From assembly GCA_009776675.1 (NCBI GenBank), contig WRNK01000016.1, positions 1 through 13,351 of the forward strand: a stretch of 13,351 bases of DNA. Direction: 5' to 3'. This document shows positions 6,806 through 11,230 of the stretch, piece by piece (the stretch's first letter is position 1; each line of letters starts with the position of its first letter). Under the pieces are notes generated by a model. The model ran no database searches, had not been told where the DNA came from, and saw only the letters and a list, made by a program, of their open reading frames with translations. Both the position numbers and the translations under genes were made by a program. Source of the DNA: Methanimicrococcus sp. (GTDB lineage: Archaea; Halobacteriota; Methanosarcinia; Methanosarcinales; Methanosarcinaceae).

Positions 6806-8107
6806 ATGGACGCCATTTCTCTTGATGTTATTGAATTGCTTTTGACGACAGAAATTTACAACAAAGAAGATCAGTTGCATGTCAATGACATCCCTTCTAA
6901 AATCCGGCGCGCTTTTTGGGACACACGAATTAAAGGAATTTTGCGTCCTCTTAAAGTCAACAAAGCGGTTCTTAAAAAAATATTTGACATCGAGAGCGCT
7001 GAAAATGCTTTAAAAATAAACGGCAAAAATTTCGCTTATGCGGTAACGGATGAAAATACCGGAAACATCCGTTTGACGGAGGGCGGACTTGCGGCAGCTG
7101 CCGAATGGTTTGAGCGCCAAGATGCAGCGCATGAAAAAATCCAAGAAAATCCGATTTTGGCATATTATTTTGAAAATGTTCTGAAAAGGGAAAATGTCAA
7201 ATACAGCGATGCTGCGGATAAAAATCCTCCAAAAGAAGCCTCTAAAGAATGGATTCAATCCATTATTGAAGAATTGGAAGACGACAAAAGCGGCGGTAAA
7301 GAATGGCTGAAATTGGCTTACATTAAATCGCCCGAAGAAGTTCGAGAAACGATGGATGAACTCATTTTAACAGAACGCCAAAAATCCGAACTTCAGAAAA
7401 TAGAAATGGCCATCAAAAACAAAGACCATTTCAAAGATATCGGGTTATATGATATCGGAAAAGTTCTTTTTGTGGGTCCGCCGGGAACGGGAAAAACGTC
7501 TTTTGCCCGCGCCCTGACAAAAAAATTATCAATTCCGATTGTGGAAGTTCACTTATCTATGATTACCGATCAATATTTGGGAGAAACGTCCAAAAATATT
7601 GACCGCGTTTTTGCGCTGGCAAAACGATTCAATCCATGCATTATGTTTATTGATGAATTTGACTTCATTGCAACATCGCGCAGTTCGTCGGATGAACACG
7701 CCGCCATTAAGCAAGCGGTGAACACACTTTTAAAAGCCATTGACAATATCAGCCTTGTTGAAGACGGCGTTCTCTTAATTGCAGCAACCAATCACACCCG
7801 GCGCTTAGACGATGCTGTTTGGCGCCGTTTTGATGAAATTGTTGACTTTGAAAAGCCAACGCTTGAAATGAGAAAAGAGATATTGGACACGATTCTTCGA
7901 AAAATTGAAAACGATATTGACACGGATTCCGTTTCCAAAAAAACAGAAGAATATACCGGCTCAGACTTAAGAATGATTGTCAGAGAATCCGTATTGCTTG
8001 CACTTTTGGAAAACCGCTATAATTTGAAACAAAGCGATATTGATACCGCCATCAAAGCATTTGACAGAAGAACAGGTTTAAAAATAGCTTCTTACATAGG
8101 GCAATAA
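6806..8107 (+). CDS. Classic AAA-family ATPase, single AAA domain
   Basis: 433 residues. The C-terminal half is a full AAA module: Walker A GPPGTGKT (224-231, Lys230), a pore-loop-like QYLG (256-259), Walker B IMFIDE (279-284), sensor-1 Asn329 in AATNH, paired arginine fingers Arg340/Arg341 in VWRRFDE, and a lid with YTGSDLRMIVRES. The fold is of the Cdc48/Vps4/FtsH type, which remodels or unfolds protein substrates as a ring. The roughly 190-residue N-terminal part (probably a substrate or adaptor region) has no motif I recognise; no zinc protease motif or membrane helix follows the AAA domain, so it is not FtsH itself. AGGA 9 nt before ATG supports the start. The gene is divergent from the Sel1 scaffold gene and probably cotranscribed with the downstream hydrolase, because the plus strand between them has no T-rich stop signal. 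Confidence 0.9.
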   Translation: MDAISLDVIELLLTTEIYNKEDQLHVNDIPSKIRRAFWDTRIKGILRPLKVNKAVLKKIFDIESAENALKINGKNFAYAVTDENTGNIRLTEGGLAAAAEWFERQDAAHEKIQENPILAYYFENVLKRENVKYSDAADKNPPKEASKEWIQSIIEELEDDKSGGKEWLKLAYIKSPEEVRETMDELILTERQKSELQKIEMAIKNKDHFKDIGLYDIGKVLFVGPPGTGKTSFARALTKKLSIPIVEVHLSMITDQYLGETSKNIDRVFALAKRFNPCIMFIDEFDFIATSRSSSDEHAAIKQAVNTLLKAIDNISLVEDGVLLIAATNHTRRLDDAVWRRFDEIVDFEKPTLEMRKEILDTILRKIENDIDTDSVSKKTEEYTGSDLRMIVRESVLLALLENRYNLKQSDIDTAIKAFDRRTGLKIASYIGQ

Positions 8108-8183
8108 GAAAGTTGAAAAGAAAACAAAAAAGAAAAAAAAGACGTTTGAGTAGAAAAGTTCAAAAAAAACAAACGTTTGAAAA

Positions 8184-8288
8184 CACAAAATCAAAAAACA
8201 CAAAATCAAAAAACACAAAATTAAAAAAGAAAAAATCAAAAAAGAAAAAATCAAAAAAGAAAAAATCAAAAAAGAAAAAATCAAAAAG
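8184..8288. repeat. Seven-unit 15-bp A-rich tandem array
   Basis: Between the ATPase stop and the hydrolase start, three units starting CACAAAAT (8184, 8199, 8214) pass into four units starting GAAAAAATC (8229, 8244, 8259, 8274), all with a 15-bp period. The whole 8108-8296 spacer is overwhelmingly A on the plus strand. All three plus frames are open, one reading as repeated KKKKS, so the frame beginning at TTG 8113 is not good evidence of a gene. The array ends at AAAAAGGATC, which supplies the ribosome-binding site of the next gene. Confidence 0.93.
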
Positions 8289-8296
8289 GATCATTT

Positions 8297-9037
8297 ATGA
8301 AAATTACGCTTTTAGGCACCGGCGATGCTCCCGGAACACCGCACATCGGCTGTTCTTGTGCCTCATGTACCGATGCCAAAAAAGGAACAAAAAGCCAAAG
8401 GACACGGTTTTCTGTTTTGGTTCAAACATCGAAAGGAAATGTTCTCATTGATACAAGCCCCGATATGCGCGAACAGCTTTTAAGAGAGAATATTTCGTAT
8501 ATTGATGCCGTGATTTGGACACACGGCCATTATGACCATTACGGCGGATTTCCTGAATTTTATCGTGTTCAGCAGCACATCGATGTTTACGGTGCCCAAG
8601 ACACAGTGGATTACATTACAGACAAGTTTCTATTTTTAAATCCCGAAAAGCACTACATGGATCTTTACAAGCCGATTGAACTCATCGGACTTGAATTTTC
8701 AATTTTTGAAGTCAAGCACTTCCCTGAAAAATTGCCGATTGGCGTAATGATTTCGGATAAAAGGAACAAAATTGTCGTCAGCGGAGATACGGAAAAAGAA
8801 ATCCCCGAAAAAACATTGGAATACATCAAAAATCCGGATTTATTCATAGCAGACGCCATTGTCCCGCAGCATATGGATGTTAAAAAACACATGAATTCGA
8901 CACAAGCTTTAGAAATCGCTCAAAGAATCGGTGCTAAAAAAACAATATTGACCCATTTGAGCCATTATTACGGTCCGCATGACATCGAAGCCGAAAAATT
9001 GCCGCTCGGATACGACGGAATGACATTTGAATTTTGA
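8297..9037 (+). CDS. PhnP-like metallo-beta-lactamase-fold phosphodiesterase
   Basis: 246 residues, a complete metallo-beta-lactamase fold. It starts with LLGTGDAPGTP and GCSCASC (18-24), the structural zinc-cysteine loop seen in PhnP-type enzymes. The metal-binding HxHxDH is THGHYDH (His76, His78, Asp80, His81). Later ligands fit VVSGDTE, and ILTHLSHYYG carries the downstream His; the C-terminus LPLGYDGMTFEF matches PhnP. E. coli PhnP hydrolyses 5-phosphoribosyl 1,2-cyclic phosphate to the 1,5-bisphosphate and cleaves other cyclic phosphates. No other phosphonate gene is nearby, so the physiological substrate is open and I do not assign the symbol. AGGA 7 nt before ATG supports the start. 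Likely in a transcript with the upstream ATPase. Confidence 0.9.
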   Translation: MKITLLGTGDAPGTPHIGCSCASCTDAKKGTKSQRTRFSVLVQTSKGNVLIDTSPDMREQLLRENISYIDAVIWTHGHYDHYGGFPEFYRVQQHIDVYGAQDTVDYITDKFLFLNPEKHYMDLYKPIELIGLEFSIFEVKHFPEKLPIGVMISDKRNKIVVSGDTEKEIPEKTLEYIKNPDLFIADAIVPQHMDVKKHMNSTQALEIAQRIGAKKTILTHLSHYYGPHDIEAEKLPLGYDGMTFEF

Positions 9038-9163
9038 GCTTTGAAACGGAATATATTTAAATAAAGAAAATCATTTGGGCAACCTTACAACAAGCAACAA
9101 AAAGTATAAATCAAAATAACCCGTTCAAACGTCAGTTTTTCGATTTACGCATAAGATTGCAAA

Positions 9164-9216
9164 ATCATTTCAAAAATTTCAAAATAATTTAATATCATTT
9201 CAAAATCATTTCAATC
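9164..9216 (+). repeat. Irregular cluster of ATCATTTCAAAA words upstream of rps17e
   Basis: ATCATTTCAAAA occurs at 9164-9175 and 9194-9205, and ATCATTTCAATC at 9205-9216. The nine-base core ATTTCAAAA also occurs at 9176. The same word on the opposite strand forms the core of the 21-bp array units near dapA. Confidence 0.6.
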
Positions 9217-9236
9217 AGATTTATTCATACACACCC

Positions 9237-9251
9237 GTTAACGCTGTTAAC
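9237..9251. repeat. Double palindrome GTTAAC-gct-GTTAAC
   Basis: Two copies of the self-complementary GTTAAC separated by 3 bp, 41 nt before the rps17e start. Spacing and position would suit a repressor site or a leader hairpin; nothing in the sequence identifies a binder. Confidence 0.5.
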
Positions 9252-9292
9252 AAAAAAGACACTATTCAAATTCAATAAAAAAGGAATCAAGC

Positions 9293-9487
9293 ATGGGAAA
9301 TATAAGACAATCCAACATTAAAACCATATCATTTAAACTTTTAAACAACTACGGTGACGCATTCACAGAAGACTTTGACCAAAACAAAGCCCTTGTAACA
9401 AAATATACCACCATTGAAAGCAAAACCATCCGCAACAAAGTTGCCGGATACGTGACAAGAAAAGTCAGACGCGCACCGAAATACTAA
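9293..9487 (+). CDS. rps17e: 30S ribosomal protein eS17 (S17e)
   Basis: 64 residues, the usual size of archaeal eS17, a small-subunit protein. Hallmarks: MGNIR at the N-terminus, [12 protein letters not shown] (24-35), and [14 protein letters not shown] (43-56), followed by a basic tail. eS17 occurs in archaea and eukaryotes but not bacteria, so this small gene identifies the domain of the host. A good ribosome-binding site (AAGGA, 7 nt spacing) precedes ATG. It stands alone, followed by a long T-rich tract, so it appears to be monocistronic. In several archaea I recall rps17e lying beside asd or dap genes; here dapA is about 8.5 kb away on the other strand. Confidence 0.93.
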   Translation: MGNIRQSNIKTISFKLLNNYGDAFTEDFDQNKALVTKYTTIESKTIRNKVAGYVTRKVRRAPKY

Positions 9488-9590
9488 TTTTTCGGTTCCT
9501 TTTTTTCTTTCAAATGTTTTTCTTATTTTCAAAATTTTTGTTTTTTCATTAGTTTTTCTTATTTTCAAAATTCTTGTTTTTTCATTAAAT
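9488..9590 (+). terminator. T-rich termination region after rps17e
   Basis: From just after the stop codon the plus strand is dominated by T, with runs such as CCTTTTTTTCTTTC (9498-9511) and several later T5-T6 runs. This is the form expected of archaeal intrinsic termination. No strong hairpin precedes it. Confidence 0.6.
9516..9587. repeat. 36-bp tandem duplication
   Basis: Two adjacent 36-bp copies (9516-9551 and 9552-9587) differ at one position (T in the first, C in the second, near 9573). Each starts GTTTTTCTTATTTTC and ends TTTTTTCATTA. The near identity suggests a recent duplication. It lies within the T-rich region after rps17e and doubles its terminator-like runs. Confidence 0.95.
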
Positions 9591-9615
9591 CAATTAAAAA
9601 ACATTGACTTTTTAG

Positions 9616-9641
9616 ATAACTGCAATTTGATTCGCAGTTAT
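9616..9641. repeat. Inverted repeat ATAACTGC / GCAGTTAT
   Basis: Perfect 8-bp arms (9616-9623 and 9634-9641) around a 10-nt centre. It is not followed by a T-run, so it is more likely an operator-type site or a leader element than a terminator. It lies about 60 bp before the candidate TATA box of the next gene. Confidence 0.6.
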
Positions 9642-9699
9642 GACAAGGGATATATCTTTTACAATCTATAGAATTTTGTTTTTTCATACGAGTGATTAT

Positions 9700-9708
9700 T
9701 TTATAAAA
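9700..9708 (+). promoter_or_regulatory. Candidate TATA box of the anchored surface protein gene
   Basis: TTTATAAAA lies about 42 nt before the preferred TTG start. A transcription start about 25 nt downstream (near 9730) leaves a short leader that includes the GAGAGGGG ribosome-binding site. Confidence 0.55.
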
Positions 9709-9745
9709 TTATCATTTGTATTTAAGTTGGAAGAGAGGGGTTGTT

Positions 9746-10993
9746 TTGATAAAAGAATCTTATTTGAAAATCGGAATTGTTGTTTTAGCTGTCTGTTTAT
9801 TACTTATCGCAGTCGTTGGCATTTATTATCACCATCAAAAAGCGATTGAAGCTTCTAAAACTGGTTATTTTGCGATTGATTGGTATTGGGCAGAATATGA
9901 AGAGCTGGTTTCCAAATCGGATTTAATTGTTGTTGCAAAAGTAACGAATGAACGGGGTATATGGGGAACATCTGACGGTAAAAAACCGAGTTCGTTGGAT
10001 TACCATTTAAGAATGATCGGAATTTATCGACCCTCCGATGATGATGGAATCAAAACCGAATATACTTTTGAGCCTGTTACTGTTTTGAAAGGAAACGTAT
10101 CCGATTTTAAAGGACATATTTATGGCGGAACCGTTGATGGCTATTCTTCTACAGGCGACAACAGATATTCTTCATTCAAAATCGGCGACCACGTTCTTTT
10201 GTTTTTGCTGGCAAATCACAAAGAAGACGGAACCTCCATTGATTGGTATTATATCGGTGATCCGCAAGTTTTTACTGACAACGGAGACGGAACTTTTTCA
10301 AATGTTTATTATGGAACGGTCACGGTTGACCAAGTGAAAAATGACATTGATAAGCTAGAACCGGAACCGGAAACAAATACTCCCATTGTACCTGAATCTG
10401 AAACAGATATTCTCATCCCACTGGGACCAGAGCAGGAACCAGCTCCGGCAAAGCCCGTTATTTACCTATACCCTAACGAGCCGACCGACATCACTGTCTA
10501 CTTGAACTATGACGGTGTTTTGGATTTCACCTATCCGGCTTATCATGACGGATGGACCGTGACGGCATATCCGAATGGTACGCTCATAAACCATCGTGAC
10601 GGCAAAGAATACTCATATCTGTTTTGGGAAGGTCACGGCGAAGCCGATTATGATTTAAGCAAAGGTTTTATCGTTAAAGGGGAAGATACAGTCGATTTCT
10701 TACAGGAAAAACTCTCTTATATGGGGCTGACACCACGAGAATACAATGAATTTATCGTCTATTGGCTCCCGCAAATGCAAAACAATAAATATAATTTTAT
10801 CACATTCCAAGGAGAGGCTTACACCGATACCGCCGAACTTGTGATTACTCCTGCTCCGGATAGTGTTTTAAGAGTATTTATGGCGTATATGCCTCTTGAT
10901 GAGCCGATTGAAATAGAAGAACAGACTTTAAGCCCTTTTACAAGAACCGGATTTACCGTTATTGAATGGGGAGGCTGTATTCTCAACGAATAA
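9746..10993 (+). CDS. Membrane-anchored extracytoplasmic protein with KPVIYLYP-type domain
   Basis: 415 residues from TTG 9746, chosen because GAGAGGGG (9733-9740) lies 5 nt upstream; an in-frame TTG at 9716 would have no such site. Residues about 7-28 (YLKIGIVVLAVCLLLIAVVGIYY) form one membrane helix with a positive inner side, so the rest should face outward. LAVC is a poor lipobox. Domain 1 (about 35-200) contains SDLIVVAKVTNE, YTFEPVTVLKG and FKIGDHVLLFL, a beta-rich module I know from uncharacterised bacterial surface proteins. A Pro/Glu linker (204-235) leads to domain 2, which starts KPVIYLYP (236-243) and ends TGFTVIEWGG. I recognise this second domain from hypothetical proteins of gut Firmicutes, but no function is known to me. 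It is likely a cell-surface accessory gene, perhaps exchanged between domains. Confidence 0.85.
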   Translation: MIKESYLKIGIVVLAVCLLLIAVVGIYYHHQKAIEASKTGYFAIDWYWAEYEELVSKSDLIVVAKVTNERGIWGTSDGKKPSSLDYHLRMIGIYRPSDDDGIKTEYTFEPVTVLKGNVSDFKGHIYGGTVDGYSSTGDNRYSSFKIGDHVLLFLLANHKEDGTSIDWYYIGDPQVFTDNGDGTFSNVYYGTVTVDQVKNDIDKLEPEPETNTPIVPESETDILIPLGPEQEPAPAKPVIYLYPNEPTDITVYLNYDGVLDFTYPAYHDGWTVTAYPNGTLINHRDGKEYSYLFWEGHGEADYDLSKGFIVKGEDTVDFLQEKLSYMGLTPREYNEFIVYWLPQMQNNKYNFITFQGEAYTDTAELVITPAPDSVLRVFMAYMPLDEPIEIEEQTLSPFTRTGFTVIEWGGCILNE

Positions 10994-11019
10994 ACACTTT
11001 TTGCAACAGTTTTACTAAA

Positions 11020-11041
11020 TGGAATAGATGTGGAATAGATG
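11020..11041. repeat. 11-bp direct duplication
   Basis: TGGAATAGATG occurs twice head to tail (11020-11030 and 11031-11041). Its last bases form part of the outer arm of the hairpin element that follows. Confidence 0.85.
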
Positions 11042-11125
11042 CAGCGGATACCTTGATATAGCGAAGTATTCGCTCACCGCTATAGATTCGCTGCCATCGA
11101 ATGCGGCGGCCTTTTTTATTCCGCC
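11038..11125. other. Nested/competing hairpin element in the spacer before recQ
   Basis: Outer arms GATGCAGCG (11038-11046) and CGCTGcCATC (11089-11098) pair with one bulged C. Inside them TATAGCG (11057-11063) pairs with CGCTATA (11078-11084). A competing perfect hairpin AGCGAA-GTA-TTCGCT (11060-11074) uses the same AGCG, and ATTCG/CGAAT (11086-11090 with 11098-11102) competes with the outer stem. GGCGG/CCGCC (11105-11109 with 11121-11125) follows, with a T-rich loop and TTTCT after it. The stretch is richer in G+C than its surroundings. It could be a structured RNA, a regulatory 3' end or a palindromic mobile remnant; it does not fold as a tRNA. The strand is not determined. The rest of the 10994-11230 spacer holds only the direct duplication and the recQ promoter. 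Confidence 0.55.
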
Positions 11126-11195
11126 TTTCTCGACATTGGTCTGTTCGTTTCTGCCTTCATGCTTTTGAATACTTTCACCCCTCAACCAAAATCCC

Positions 11196-11203
11196 TTTTA
11201 ATA
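11196..11203 (+). promoter_or_regulatory. Candidate TATA box of recQ
   Basis: CTTTTAATATG lies about 30 nt before the recQ ATG. A start about 25 nt downstream would give a nearly leaderless transcript, in line with the absence of a ribosome-binding site before ATG 11231. Confidence 0.4.
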
Positions 11204-11230
11204 TGTCCATCTTACTGTATTTGACAAAAA

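Larger units (their letters stand above)
9038..9292 (+). promoter_or_regulatory. AT-rich promoter/leader region of rps17e
   Basis: No gene is seen here. TATA-like boxes on the plus strand are ATATATTTAAATAAAG (9051-9066) and GTATAAATC (9104-9112), with further AT boxes near 9187-9199. The word ATTTCAAAA or a close variant recurs at 9167, 9176, 9197 and 9208. A paired palindrome GTTAAC-gct-GTTAAC occupies 9237-9251, 41 nt before the start codon. AAGGA at 9281-9285 is the ribosome-binding site. Confidence 0.45.

Noticed and set aside
8113..8451. Lys-rich open frame running from the 15-bp array into the hydrolase gene
   Set aside because: It starts at a TTG without a ribosome-binding site, all plus frames are open in the A-rich array, and it overlaps a clear metallo-beta-lactamase gene in another frame.
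8297..9037. AAA ATPase plus metallo-beta-lactamase hydrolase as a defence module
   Set aside because: The hydrolase matches the PhnP-type housekeeping form, and no nuclease, restriction or toxin gene accompanies the pair.
9776..9800. Lipoprotein signal (LAVC) in the surface protein
   Set aside because: The residue before Cys is Val rather than Gly, Ala or Ser, and the hydrophobic stretch continues past the Cys as a normal membrane helix.
11041..11110. tRNA gene in the structured spacer
   Set aside because: No GTTCGAATC-type T arm, no 7-bp acceptor stem and no anticodon loop of the right form.
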